A DNA stretch of 64,000 bases from Micromonospora phaseoli (GCF_900109115.1 NZ_FNYV01000001.1:372001-436000); one strand, 5' to 3'; counted from the first letter of the stretch, positions 52,583-61,755 are shown. Notes: a model not told the origin generated them from the sequence alone. A program made the numbers and translations.

Positions 52583-54427
52583 CCGGTCGCGCACGTCCCA
52601 GAGCCAGACGTCGTCGACACGCTGCGGGTCGCCGAGCAGCCCGGTCAACAGCTCCCGCAGCACGGGCTCGCGGGGATGCGCGCCGAGCACCACCACCGAC
52701 GCCCGCCAGAAGCGCAGATCCTCCACCGCCTGCCGGCGGTTCTCGTCGGTCAGCTCGGGCACCGTCCCGGTGTCCATGCTGCTGTAGACGAGCGTGCTGG
52801 TGGGGCGGTTCGGCGCACCGAAGACGCCCTCGCCGTCGAGGTTGGGGCCGATGAAGTAGCCGGCCGGGATCGGGAACTCGTGCTGGGTCAGCGCGCTCCA
52901 CCGCAGTGTGGACAGTCCGTGCACGTTGCTGGGGATGGGCACCGGCACCAGCGTGCGGCCCTGCGGCACGTACGGCCGCCAGGCGCCCGAGGTGATGAAG
53001 GCCGGCGGCGGGTCGACCGGCTCGGCCGGCAGCGGGGTTGGTAGCAGCGGCAGCACGGCGAGCGAGATCGCGGCGTACCCGATCACCCGCTGCCAGCGCG
53101 GCAGCCGTCCGGTGCCGGTCGCTCCCTCGGGGGCGCGGGGAGCCGGTACCGGCGGACGGCGGGTGCCGGCCACCGCGTTCCAGGCCAGCGCGAGCAGCAC
53201 GCCCAGCGCGGCGGTGGTCACCAGGGTCAGCCGGGTAGGCATCATCATCTCGACCAGCGGCAGGTCCTCCGAGATGTACGACCACGGGCCGGCGATGCCG
53301 GTCAGCTCGCCGTTGAACCGGATCTCCGGGCCGAGCGAGGCCACCGAGAAGACCACCACCAGCACGGCGAGGATCCGGGCCACCAGCGACCGGCGTACCA
53401 GCAGCGCCAGGGCCACCACCGACAGCACCACCAGCGGCCAGCCGAACCAGGTGTTCTGCTCGGTCAGCCCGATCGTCGCCTCCACCGCCTCGTCGCCGGC
53501 GATCGTGTCGCGGGGGAAGGTGACGAAGGCGACGAGGTCCTCGCCCCAGCTGTGGAACACCCCGCCCTGTAGGCCACGGTAGGACTGCGGGCCGTTGAAC
53601 TGGAACCAGATCGGGTAGGCGGTGATCAGCAGGGCCACCGCAGCGCCGGTGCCCAGGCCGGCGGCGAACGTCCGGGCCCGGTCCCACGCCGCGCGCGGTC
53701 TCATCGCCGCGTACGCGATCACGATGACCAGGCAGGCCAGCGCCGTCAGCAGCAGCATCTCCTCGTTGATGAAGATCTGGTACGCCACGAGCAGGCCCAG
53801 CACCAGTCCGTTGCGCCGCCAGCGGCCCGGCTCGGCCAACCGGAACACCCGCAGCACGATCAGCGGCAGCAGAAAGTTGGAGACGAAGTTGGGTTGGCCG
53901 TTGGCGTGGTGCACGATGCCGGGCGCGAACCCGAGGAACGCGCCACCGACGAAGGCCGCCGCCCGCGAGCGCACCAGGTGCCGCGACAACACCCAGTACG
54001 AGGTGCCGGCGGTCGCCGCCAGCGCGGCGCCCAGGTAGAGCGCGTACACCACCTGGGGGCCGAGCAGCATGGTGAGTGGAGCCAGTGGCAGGGTCACCCC
54101 GAGCAGCGAGGTGTTGGCCATCATGTTGACCCCGTCAGGGGCGTTCTGCTGGGCGGTGAACAGTGGGTTCTCGAGGTGACGCACCGAGTACGCACCGTGC
54201 GCGAAGAGCCACTCGAACCAGCTGTGGTCGGTGGGCAGGTGGGACGAGACGCGGTTGTTCACGTCCGCCCAGTAGTTCAGGCAGACGAGGACACCGAGCA
54301 GCACGTAGGCTCCGATGGCCAGCACGTCGGCGCGCACCGGCCCGCGTCGGGGACGTCGTGTTGTCGGTTCCGCCTCGACGGTCGCGGAGACGGGGTTCAG
54401 CGAGGGATCTACCACCGGCACAGCCAC
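52577..54427 (-). CDS. GT-C-like multi-pass membrane protein, paralogue 3
   Basis: A 616-residue protein of the same family as those at 42307 and 44373: PTDHSWFEWLFAHGAYSVR, NAPDGVNMMANTSLLGVTLP, INEEMLLLTA, TEQNTWFGWPL, and C-terminal SGAWRPYVPQGRTLVPVPIP. About 11-12 helices plus an extracytoplasmic domain. Start is taken as GTG at 54427, eight bases after a TACGAT -10 (leaderless); an ATG at 54460 would lie upstream of that promoter. Opposite orientation and separated from the other two by the ureide cluster. Divergent from the beta-propeller gene at 54510. Confidence 0.8.
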   Translation of the reverse strand: MAVPVVDPSLNPVSATVEAEPTTRRPRRGPVRADVLAIGAYVLLGVLVCLNYWADVNNRVSSHLPTDHSWFEWLFAHGAYSVRHLENPLFTAQQNAPDGVNMMANTSLLGVTLPLAPLTMLLGPQVVYALYLGAALAATAGTSYWVLSRHLVRSRAAAFVGGAFLGFAPGIVHHANGQPNFVSNFLLPLIVLRVFRLAEPGRWRRNGLVLGLLVAYQIFINEEMLLLTALACLVIVIAYAAMRPRAAWDRARTFAAGLGTGAAVALLITAYPIWFQFNGPQSYRGLQGGVFHSWGEDLVAFVTFPRDTIAGDEAVEATIGLTEQNTWFGWPLVVLSVVALALLVRRSLVARILAVLVVVFSVASLGPEIRFNGELTGIAGPWSYISEDLPLVEMMMPTRLTLVTTAALGVLLALAWNAVAGTRRPPVPAPRAPEGATGTGRLPRWQRVIGYAAISLAVLPLLPTPLPAEPVDPPPAFITSGAWRPYVPQGRTLVPVPIPSNVHGLSTLRWSALTQHEFPIPAGYFIGPNLDGEGVFGAPNRPTSTLVYSSMDTGTVPELTDENRRQAVEDLRFWRASVVVLGAHPREPVLRELLTGLLGDPQRVDDVWLWDVRDRV

Positions 54428-54435
54428 GACGGGCC

Positions 54436-54441
54436 ATCGTA
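54436..54441 (-). promoter_or_regulatory. Candidate -10 of leaderless GT-C paralogue 3
   Basis: Minus-strand TACGAT, 8 nt, then GTG at 54427. Confidence 0.45.
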
Positions 54442-54509
54442 CAGGCGGGTGCCGGTGCATCCGACGGACGTGACGGCCGCGCGTCGGGTGCGCGGCGGGG
54501 AGGACGAGC

Positions 54510-55814
54510 GTGACGTTGATCGACCTCGGTGAGCTCACCGAGCCGACCGACCCGCCAGCGACCCGCCGCCGACCCCGCCACGGCAGCCGTCGGCTGTCGG
54601 CCGCGATCGTGGCGCTGGTCGGGCTGCTGACCCTGGCCGGCGCCGCGCCGCCGGCCCGGCGGGTCCACGCGACCGTGCCCGCCGCCCTGGGTAGCGACCT
54701 GTTCCTCACCCAGGAACACGTCTTCACCGTCACACCGTTACCGCGCGTCACCGACGGCAGCCAGGAGCTGCTCGCCTATCCGCGACCCGAGCGCGCCACC
54801 GGCACCCCGCAGCGCCTCGCGCCGCTGTGGCGGGTGCCGGTGCCGATCGGCAACCGGATCTACCGGGTGCAGTCCGTCGCCGACAGCGGGGTGCTGGTCT
54901 CCATGGCCCGCGAGTCCGCCGGGACCAGCGAGACCCTGCACATCGACGCCCGCACCGGTGAGGAGCGCTGGCGGACGCCGGGGGTCGTGATCCTCGACGA
55001 GCCCGGCCGGGCGCTGGTGCGTACGTTCGGCGACGTTACGACCGACAAGCTGTGGTCGATCGACCTGGCGACCGCCCGCGATCTGTGGTCGATCCCGTTG
55101 CCGGTGGCCAGCGTCGACTACCGCCAGCGGGACGGTCTGGTGGACACCATCGTGCTCTCCGCGCTGGACGGCGAGGTGGTGGTGATCGACCCGGAGAACG
55201 GGGCGATCCGGCACCGCCTCGGCGTGCCCGACGACAATCCGGCCGGCTACCAGCAGGCGGCGGTGATCGGTGACCTGGTGGTGGTCATCCGCAACTCGAA
55301 CACCGTCACCGCCTACACCGTCGAGGGACTGGTCCGACGCTGGCAGGCGACCGTGCCGACGGCCACCTACGTCACGTCCTGCGGCCCGCTGCTCTGCACC
55401 GGACTGGCCAGCGGTGGGATGACGGCCCTCGACCCGGCCAGCGGAGCGGTGCGGTGGAGCAAGGAGGGCACCGTCGACCTCCTGCTGACCGGGGAGCAGC
55501 GGGCGTTGGCGGCGATGGCGGGATCCAGCGGTGCGGTGCAGGGCCTGGTCACCTTCGACCTGACCAGCGGGGAGGTGCTGGCCGAGCACGGGCCGTGGGA
55601 GCTGGTCGCCCGGTACGAGTACGCGCCGCAGATGCTCGGGGTGCGTCAGGTGCCCGACGTGGGGCTGGTGCTGGCTCGACTCGATCCGACGCAGGAGCGG
55701 CCCCGGACGGTCGACGTGTTGGCCGGTGCCGCCGGCAGCTGCCAGAGCCGGTACGAACTCGTTGCCTGCCGACTGCACAACGGCGACTTCGGGGTGTGGC
55801 AGCTGCCGGCCTGA
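54510..55814 (+). CDS. PQQ-like beta-propeller repeat protein, membrane-anchored
   Basis: A 434-residue protein: cytoplasmic Pro/Arg-rich N-terminus, one membrane helix (about 30-50, LSAAIVALVGLLTLAGAAPP), then an extracytoplasmic eight-blade-like propeller with repeated blade edges such as LHIDARTGEERWRTPG, SIDLATARDLWSIPL, IDPENGAIRHRLG and LDPASGAVRWSKEG. No enzymatic PQQ ligands are evident; such proteins are usually scaffolds or sensors. GTG start, 82 bp from the divergent GT-C gene. It precedes a two-component system by 96 bp and could feed a signal to it; this is a suggestion from position only. Confidence 0.82.
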   Translation: MTLIDLGELTEPTDPPATRRRPRHGSRRLSAAIVALVGLLTLAGAAPPARRVHATVPAALGSDLFLTQEHVFTVTPLPRVTDGSQELLAYPRPERATGTPQRLAPLWRVPVPIGNRIYRVQSVADSGVLVSMARESAGTSETLHIDARTGEERWRTPGVVILDEPGRALVRTFGDVTTDKLWSIDLATARDLWSIPLPVASVDYRQRDGLVDTIVLSALDGEVVVIDPENGAIRHRLGVPDDNPAGYQQAAVIGDLVVVIRNSNTVTAYTVEGLVRRWQATVPTATYVTSCGPLLCTGLASGGMTALDPASGAVRWSKEGTVDLLLTGEQRALAAMAGSSGAVQGLVTFDLTSGEVLAEHGPWELVARYEYAPQMLGVRQVPDVGLVLARLDPTQERPRTVDVLAGAAGSCQSRYELVACRLHNGDFGVWQLPA

Positions 55815-55910
55815 TCCGCCGTCACCAGGCTCCCGGCCACGCCCTGCGGTGCGGTCGGCTTGGCCGGCGAGGCTACGTTGTCGGTGGTCCAGGTGGAGAA
55901 GAGGCGGGAC

Positions 55911-56579
55911 ATGCGGGTACTGGTGGTCGAGGACGAGCGCAACCTCGCCGACGCGATCGCACGCGGGCTGCGCAAGCGCGGCATGGCGGTGGATGTCGCC
56001 TACGACGGCGACAGCGGGCACGAGATGGCCTTCGTCACCCGCTACGACGTGGTGGTACTCGACCGCGACCTGCCCGGGGTGCACGGCGATCAGATCTGCG
56101 CGGAGCTGGCCACGTCCGGCACGCTGACCCGGGTGCTGATGCTGACCGCCAGCGGCACGGTCGCCGACCGGGTCGAGGGGTTGCAGCTCGGCGCGGACGA
56201 CTACCTGCCGAAGCCGTTCGCCTTCGACGAGCTGGTCGCGCGGGTGCAGGCGCTCGGCCGGCGGGCCACCCCGGCGGCGCCGCCGGTGCTGGCGGTGGCC
56301 GACCTGGTGGTCGACCCGGCGCGTCGGACGGCCACCCGAGGCGGCATGCCGGTGGAGCTGACGAACAAGGAGTTCGGGGTGCTCTGCGAGCTGCTCAAGG
56401 CGCGGGGCGCGGTGGTGTCCAGCGAGGAGCTGCTGGAACGGGTCTGGGACGCCAACACCGACCCGTTCACCACCATCGTCCGGGTCACCGTGATGACCCT
56501 GCGCCGCAAGCTCGGCGACCCACCGTTGATCGAGACGGTGGTCGGCGCCGGCTACCGCACGGCCGAGGTGGTGGTGTGA
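55911..56579 (+). CDS. OmpR/PhoB-family response regulator
   Basis: A 222-residue DNA-binding response regulator. Receiver domain 1-118: acidic pair ED at 8-9, phosphoacceptor Asp51 in VVLDRDLPG, Thr in MLTASG and Lys in LPKPFAFDEL. C-terminal winged helix about 125-220 (ELTNKEFGVLCELL, FTTIVRVTVMTLRRKLGDPP). ATG at 55911 with GGAGAAGAGGCGG upstream. Its TGA overlaps the kinase start as GTGA. Target genes are unknown; the beta-propeller and GT-C genes upstream are candidates. Confidence 0.95.
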   Translation: MRVLVVEDERNLADAIARGLRKRGMAVDVAYDGDSGHEMAFVTRYDVVVLDRDLPGVHGDQICAELATSGTLTRVLMLTASGTVADRVEGLQLGADDYLPKPFAFDELVARVQALGRRATPAAPPVLAVADLVVDPARRTATRGGMPVELTNKEFGVLCELLKARGAVVSSEELLERVWDANTDPFTTIVRVTVMTLRRKLGDPPLIETVVGAGYRTAEVVV

Positions 56580-57790
56580 CCCGCCACCCGTGGCTGCCGG
56601 CCCTGCGGTTGCGTCCCACGGTACGGCGGCCCCGGCTGCGACCCACGCTGCGGCTGCGGTTGACGCTGCTCAACGGCGTGCTGCTGGTCGGTGCGGGCGC
56701 GATCCTGGTGCTGCTGGCCTGGCTGCTGGTCCGCGACGCGCTGCGCCCCACCGACGAGCTGCTGCCCGGCACCACTGTGGTGCTGGCCGACGGCAGCAGC
56801 CTGGAGGCCGCCGCCTGGCAGCAGCAACTGGTCGAGTCGGCCTCCGGTGAGCTGCTGGCCAAGGGGCTGGCCGCGCTGCTGGCGATCGGCATGGTCGGTG
56901 TGGTCGGGGCGTACGCGGTCGCCGGCCGGGCGCTGCGCCCGCTGCACCAGGTCACCGCGACCGCCCGCCGGCTCGGTGAGACCACGCTGCACCAGCGGAT
57001 CTGCTACTCCGGAGCCGACGACGAGGTGGCCGAGCTGGCCGACACCTTCGACGCGATGCTGGACCGGATCGCCGCCGCCTTCGAGGCGCAGAAACGGTTC
57101 GTCGCCAACGCCTCGCACGAGCTGCGTACGCCGCTGGCGGTGATGCGTACCGAGATCGACGTGACGCTCAGCGACGACGATGCCGACACGGCCGAGTACC
57201 GCCGGATGGCGACCGTGGTGCGCGACGCCTCGGAGCGGGCCAACGGGTTGGTCGACGCGCTGCTGGTGCTGGCGCGCAGCGAGGCGCAGACGGGCCGCCG
57301 CCTGGGCCGGCGCAGCGAGTGCGACCTGGCTGCCGGGACCGTCAACGCGCTCTCCGCGGTACGCCGCGAGGTGGAGCGGATCAAGCTGGCCGTGCAGACC
57401 TCGCTGGAGCCGGCGCCGGTGGTCGGCGATCCCGGGCTGCTGGACCGACTGGCCGGCAACCTGATCGAGAACGCGGTCCGCTACAACCACCTGCACGGCC
57501 GGCTCTGGGTGCGGACCGGCTCGGACGGGCAGCGGTCCTGGCTGGTGGTCGGCAACACCGGCTTCGAGGTGGACCCGGCCGACGTACCGGGGCTGTTCGA
57601 GCCCTTCCGGCGCGGCGGCCGAGAACGGACCGGGGCCCGCGGCTCGGGCCTCGGCCTGTCCATCGTGCGGGCGGTCTGCGACGCCCACGGCGGCACGGTG
57701 ACCGCCGTGGCGCAGCCCGGCGGCGGCCTGGAGGTGACGGTCGATCTGCCGGCGGCGGACGCCGCGCCGACGGTGGACGTCGCACGGTGA
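56576..57790 (+). CDS. Sensor histidine kinase
   Basis: A 404-residue membrane kinase: helix 1 (LTLLNGVLLVGAGAILVLLA), a short extracytoplasmic loop of about 50 residues, helix 2 (LLAKGLAALLAIGMVGVVGA), HAMP (GRALRPLHQVTATARRLGET), dimerisation box with His181 in ANASHELRTPLAV, N-box NLIENAVRYNH and G-box GSGLGLSIVRAV. The short sensor loop suggests detection of a membrane-near or protein signal. GTG overlaps the response regulator stop, so the pair is translationally coupled. Confidence 0.95.
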   Translation: MTRHPWLPALRLRPTVRRPRLRPTLRLRLTLLNGVLLVGAGAILVLLAWLLVRDALRPTDELLPGTTVVLADGSSLEAAAWQQQLVESASGELLAKGLAALLAIGMVGVVGAYAVAGRALRPLHQVTATARRLGETTLHQRICYSGADDEVAELADTFDAMLDRIAAAFEAQKRFVANASHELRTPLAVMRTEIDVTLSDDDADTAEYRRMATVVRDASERANGLVDALLVLARSEAQTGRRLGRRSECDLAAGTVNALSAVRREVERIKLAVQTSLEPAPVVGDPGLLDRLAGNLIENAVRYNHLHGRLWVRTGSDGQRSWLVVGNTGFEVDPADVPGLFEPFRRGGRERTGARGSGLGLSIVRAVCDAHGGTVTAVAQPGGGLEVTVDLPAADAAPTVDVAR

Positions 57791-58172
57791 CGCTCTGCTC
57801 GGGCTCATACGGGCAGCGCGCCCGGACTCGGCGGATCACCCATTGCTGCCGCCGGCAGGCAGCCGCAGCACCAACACGTCCATCCGCGCACCCCACGGCA
57901 TAGCCCTACTGGCTCCGGGGCCAGGGTTGCCCTGCGGACGCGGCGGTGCGAAGATCCCGGGGTCAGCCCGATCAAGGAGGGGGGTGCGTCGATGATCTCA
58001 GTGATGCTGTCCGCGCCCCGCCTTGCCGGCTGACCGCTCACCCTCGCGGGGCACCCCGGTAGCGGGATTGCTGTCCCGCAACTCAGCGGACCAGGCACGT
58101 CAGTTCTGGCTGCCCCGACGTCCGCGGCCCACAGGCCGGCGGAGCCGGTGGCAATGACCAAGAGGGACACCA
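57791..58172 (+). other. 382-bp region between the kinase and VOC genes
   Basis: No long gene supported. It contains a possible 13-codon ORF (57992-58033) with a strong ribosome-binding site, and a GCGGGA-TTGCTG-TCCCGC hairpin (about 58061-58078). Otherwise featureless GC-rich DNA. Confidence 0.5.
57992..58033 (+). CDS. Possible 13-residue small ORF with strong ribosome-binding site
   Basis: AAGGAGGGGGG lies 7-17 nt before an ATG opening MISVMLSAPRLAG and a TGA. The unusually good ribosome-binding site with no longer gene behind it suggests a leader peptide for the VOC gene 140 bp downstream, followed by a small hairpin. Unproven. Confidence 0.3.
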   Translation: MISVMLSAPRLAG

Positions 58173-58619
58173 ATGAGCGCACGGATCCACAACATCGGAA
58201 TCGACTGTCACGACACGTACGCCCTGGCCGGTTTCTGGGCCCAGGTCTTCGACTGCCCCCGCCAGCCGGACGACTTCCCGGGTGACCCGGAGGCCATGCT
58301 GCTGCCCCCGGGCGGCCCGGAGGTGCTGTTCCTGGCGGTACCCGAGGGCAAGACGGTGAAGAACCGTCTGCACCTCGATCTGGAGCCCACCGACCGGACC
58401 CGGGACGAGGAGGTCCAGCGGCTGCTGGGCATCGGTGCCCGGCACGTGGCCGACCACATCGGGCCGACCGGTGCCGGCTGGGTGGTGCTCGCCGACCCGG
58501 AGGGCAACGAGTTCTGCGTACTGCGCAGCGCCGCCGAGAAGGCGGCGGCCCGGCCGGCGGCGGAGCAGGGCCAGCCCGGCTCCGGACCGGCCGTGACGGT
58601 GGGGGAGGCCCCGGCCTGA
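58173..58619 (+). CDS. VOC family protein (glyoxalase-like domain)
   Basis: A 148-residue glyoxalase-like protein: IHNIGIDCHDTYALAGFWAQ opening, LHLDLEPTDR in the centre and GWVVLADPEGNEFCVLR at the end, one full VOC domain with an Ala/Pro/Gly-rich tail. This subtype (Glyoxalase_6) is abundant in actinomycetes; substrate unknown. ATG after AAGAGGGACACC. Stands alone. Confidence 0.87.
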   Translation: MSARIHNIGIDCHDTYALAGFWAQVFDCPRQPDDFPGDPEAMLLPPGGPEVLFLAVPEGKTVKNRLHLDLEPTDRTRDEEVQRLLGIGARHVADHIGPTGAGWVVLADPEGNEFCVLRSAAEKAAARPAAEQGQPGSGPAVTVGEAPA

Positions 58620-58677
58620 TGCCCGCCGGGCCCCGGTCGCCGACGCGACCGGGGCCCGGCTCAGACCGGATACCGGC

Positions 58678-59517
58678 CTACTCGCGTTGCTGGATCTGGC
58701 CGCGCATGGTGACGAACTCGGCCTCGGCGTCGGCGCGGGACGAGAAGAACATCACGACCGTGCCGACGCTGCCCCGGTCCGCCCAGACGCAGATCCCGAG
58801 CGGCAGGTCCTCCGACTGGCCGTCGCCGCAACTGGCCTCGCCGCCGAGCGGACCCGGATCGACGGAGGTCATGTTGGTGAGCGCCAGCTGGGTGGACAGG
58901 CCCTTGATCGCCTCGTCCAGCTCCTGCTGCGGGTCGGACATCAGGCCGGACGCGCCCACGATCATGACGAGGTCCTCCTGGGCCGGGTCACCGTAGAACG
59001 CGCCCACCGCGCTGGTCTCGTTCTGCACAGTGGACTGGATCTCGCGGACCATGTCGTCGGCCGCCTGCTGCAACTGCGGGTCGGTGATCTTCGGTCGGCC
59101 GGCCAGGGTGTCCGGGGCGACCAGCCGGGTCCGGCTCGCGTCCACGGTCTCGGTGACCTCGTCCTTGACCGCGAACCAGACGGCCGTCGCACCGCCGGCG
59201 CAGAGCACCAGGAGCACCGCGAGGACGATCAGCACGATCTTCCCGACCCCGAACTTCTTCTTCGGTGGCGGTCCGGCGGGTCCCATACCGGCAGGCCACG
59301 GACCGGCGGGCGGCTGGCCGACGCCGGGCGGCGGGAAGGTGCCGGGCGGGGGCGGGTAGCCGCCGGGGGGTGGCGGGTAGCCGCCGGGCTGCTGCGGCGC
59401 CGACTGGTCACCCATCGACGGGTACGGGGCGGCACCCGGCGGGGGGTACGAACCAGGTGCGGCGGCCGGGGGCGGGCCGGCCGGCGGGTTCTGGTGCTCG
59501 TCCGGAGGTTGGGACAT
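58678..59517 (-). CDS. Proline-rich single-pass membrane protein of unknown function
   Basis: A 279-residue protein. Residues 1-85 are a cytoplasmic Pro/Gly/Tyr-rich tail with repeats such as GGYPPPPGGYPPPPG, then KKKFGVGK and one membrane helix (IVLIVLAVLLVLCAGGATAV), then an extracytoplasmic domain of about 170 residues with a Cys pair (ASCGDGQ and GICVWAD) that may form a disulfide. No family recognised beyond the general actinobacterial layout. ATG with AGGAGC eight bases upstream. Follows the beta-oxidation genes on the same strand but separated by hairpins. Confidence 0.8.
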   Translation of the reverse strand: MSQPPDEHQNPPAGPPPAAAPGSYPPPGAAPYPSMGDQSAPQQPGGYPPPPGGYPPPPGTFPPPGVGQPPAGPWPAGMGPAGPPPKKKFGVGKIVLIVLAVLLVLCAGGATAVWFAVKDEVTETVDASRTRLVAPDTLAGRPKITDPQLQQAADDMVREIQSTVQNETSAVGAFYGDPAQEDLVMIVGASGLMSDPQQELDEAIKGLSTQLALTNMTSVDPGPLGGEASCGDGQSEDLPLGICVWADRGSVGTVVMFFSSRADAEAEFVTMRGQIQQRE

Positions 59518-59575
59518 GCTGTCAGCTCCTGGGGTTCGGGTGGAACCGGTCATCGTAGCCAGCGGCCTCAATTCC

Positions 59576-59662
59576 CGCCGTCCGGCGCCGGACGGCGCGA
59601 GACGGTCGCGGCCGTGCCCCGCAATGCGATCGCGGTGGTCACCGGAGTCGGTGACCACCGCG
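59576..59662 (-). terminator. Terminator hairpins downstream of the beta-oxidation operon
   Basis: A perfect 13-bp stem CGCGGTGGTCACC / GGTGACCACCGCG with GGAGTC loop (59631-59662) begins 26 nt after the stop of the FadB-like gene on the minus strand, followed by a 22-bp perfect palindrome centred at 59586/59587. Confidence 0.6.
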
Positions 59663-59688
59663 ACGGTGGTTCTCGGCGGCAGCCCCGC

Positions 59689-61755
59689 TCAGCCGGCCAG
59701 GCTGGCCGCTCCGCGTGACAGGAACCGCTGACCGGTGACCCGCTCGCTGGTGCCGGTCCGGTCCAGGTACGGCGTGACGCCGCCCAGGTGGAACGGCCAG
59801 CCGGCGCCCAGGATCATGCACAGGTCGATGTCCTGTGCCTGCGCGACGACGCCCTCGTCGAGCATCTGCCGGATCTCCTGCGCCAGCGCGTCCAGCGCGT
59901 TGCGGCGTACCTGCTCCTCGGTGAGCGGCTGGTCGCCGACGACCAGCAGCTTCGCCACCTCGGCGTTGATCTCGTCGTCGACCACGATCGGCTGGCCCGA
60001 GTCGGCGATCCGCTTGAGGTTCTCGCTGACGCCGAACCGGTCCGGGAACGCGGCGTGCAGGGTGCCGCCGACGTGGTAGGCGACGGCCGGCCCGACCAGC
60101 TGGAGCAGTGCGAGGGGGCGCATCGGCAGACCCAGCGGGTCCAGGGCGCGGTTCGCCACCTCCAGCGGGGTGCCGGCGTCGACGGCGGCGAAGACCGTGC
60201 CGAGGAAACGGGTGAGCAGTCGGTTGACCACGAACGCCGGGGCGTCCTTCACCAGCACACTCGACTTCTTCAGTTGCTTGCTGACCGCGAAGGCGGTGGC
60301 CAGGGTGGCGTCGTCGGTGCGCTCGCCCCGAACGATCTCCAGCAGCGGCAGTACCGCGACCGGGTTGAAGAAGTGGAAGCCGACCACCCGCTCCGGGTGC
60401 TCCAGCTCCGCCGCCATGTCGGTGATGGACAGCGACGAGGTGTTCGTCGCCAGCACCGCCTCCGGCTTGACGATCTTCTCCAGCTCGGCCCAGACCTGCT
60501 TCTTGACGTTGAGGTCCTCGAAGACCGCCTCGATGACGAAGTCGGCGTCCGCGAAGACACCCTTGTCGACGGAGCCGCTCACGAGGCCGTACAGCTTGGC
60601 GGCCGTGCCCTTGTCCATCCGGCCCCTGCTGACCGACTTCTCGATCTGGGCGTGCACGTAGCCGACGCCCTTGTCGACCCGGGCCTGGTCCAGGTCGGTC
60701 AGCACGACCGGCACCTGCAGGCGGCGGGCGAACAGCAGCGCCAGCTGGCTGGCCATCAGGCCGGCGCCGACGATGCCCACCTTGGTCACCGGCCGGGCCA
60801 GGCCCTTGTCCGGCGCGCCGGCCGGTCGCTTGGCCCGCCGCTGCACCAGGTCGAAGGCGTAGAGGCCGCTGCGCAGCTCCTCGGAGAAGACCAGGTCGGC
60901 CAGGGCCTCGTCCTCGGCGGCGGTGCCGGTGGCGAAGTCGGTGTCCTTCGCCGTCTCCAGCAGGTCCAGCGCCTTGTACGCGGCCGGGACCGCGCCGTGC
61001 AGCCGGGAGTCGAGGGTCTGCCGGGCGAAGTACAGCACGCCCGCCCACATGTCCTTGTCGACCTCGGGCCGGACCACGGTGACCTCGCCGCGTACCACCC
61101 CGGCGGCCCACTCCAGGGACCGCTCCAGGAAGTCGGCCGGCTCCAGCAGCACGTCCGCCATGCCCAGCTCGGCGGCCTGCTTCGGCTTGAGCATCTTGTT
61201 CTGCATCAGCGGGTTCTGGATGATCACCTGGGTGGCTGCCGGGATGCCGATCAGGTTCGGCAGCAGCTGGGTGCCGCCCCAGCCCGGGATCAGACCGAGG
61301 GAGACCTCGGGCAGGGCGAGGGCCGCAGCGCCCGCCGACAGCGTCCGGTAGTGGCAGTGCAGGGCAAGCTCCAGGCCGCCGCCCATCGCCGCGCCGTTGA
61401 CGAAGGCGAAGGTCGGTACGGAGCTGTCCTTCAGCCGGGCGAAGACCCGGTGACCCAGCCGGCCGATCTCCAGCGCCTGCTCGCGGTCCGCGAGCTGCGG
61501 CAGGCCGGTGATGTCCGCGCCGACACAGAAGATGTACGGCTTGCCGGTGACCGCGATGAACGCCGGGTTGGCCGCGAGGGCGGCGTCGATCGCCTCGTCC
61601 AGGCTGGTCAGGCCGCCCGGACCGAAGGTGTTCGGCTTGGTGTGGTCGAATCCGTTGTCGAGGGTGATCAGTGCGGCGGGCCGGTCCAGCCCGGGCACGT
61701 TCACCTGGCGCAGCAGCGCCCTGGTGACGACCTCGTTCGGTGCGGTGAGGCTCAC
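59689..61755 (-). CDS. 3-hydroxyacyl-CoA dehydrogenase / enoyl-CoA hydratase, FadB/FadJ-like
   Basis: A 688-residue multifunctional beta-oxidation protein. N-terminal crotonase domain (about 1-300) with oxyanion-hole FVNGAAMGGGLELAL and the GLIPGWGGTQLLP glutamate region; NAD-binding Rossmann domain from about 335 (VGIVGAGLMASQLAL) with the catalytic region VVGFHFFNPV and C-terminal dehydrogenase domains. Catalyses hydration of enoyl-CoA and oxidation of 3-hydroxyacyl-CoA. GTG at 61755 overlaps the thiolase stop (GTGA). Together with the thiolase it completes the last three steps of the fatty acid beta-oxidation cycle. Terminator hairpins follow. Confidence 0.94.
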   Translation of the reverse strand: MSLTAPNEVVTRALLRQVNVPGLDRPAALITLDNGFDHTKPNTFGPGGLTSLDEAIDAALAANPAFIAVTGKPYIFCVGADITGLPQLADREQALEIGRLGHRVFARLKDSSVPTFAFVNGAAMGGGLELALHCHYRTLSAGAAALALPEVSLGLIPGWGGTQLLPNLIGIPAATQVIIQNPLMQNKMLKPKQAAELGMADVLLEPADFLERSLEWAAGVVRGEVTVVRPEVDKDMWAGVLYFARQTLDSRLHGAVPAAYKALDLLETAKDTDFATGTAAEDEALADLVFSEELRSGLYAFDLVQRRAKRPAGAPDKGLARPVTKVGIVGAGLMASQLALLFARRLQVPVVLTDLDQARVDKGVGYVHAQIEKSVSRGRMDKGTAAKLYGLVSGSVDKGVFADADFVIEAVFEDLNVKKQVWAELEKIVKPEAVLATNTSSLSITDMAAELEHPERVVGFHFFNPVAVLPLLEIVRGERTDDATLATAFAVSKQLKKSSVLVKDAPAFVVNRLLTRFLGTVFAAVDAGTPLEVANRALDPLGLPMRPLALLQLVGPAVAYHVGGTLHAAFPDRFGVSENLKRIADSGQPIVVDDEINAEVAKLLVVGDQPLTEEQVRRNALDALAQEIRQMLDEGVVAQAQDIDLCMILGAGWPFHLGGVTPYLDRTGTSERVTGQRFLSRGAASLAG

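Noticed and set aside
55454..56575. Upstream extension of the histidine kinase frame
   Set aside because: It overlaps the propeller and response regulator genes; GTG at 56576 with GTGA overlap fits the kinase family start.
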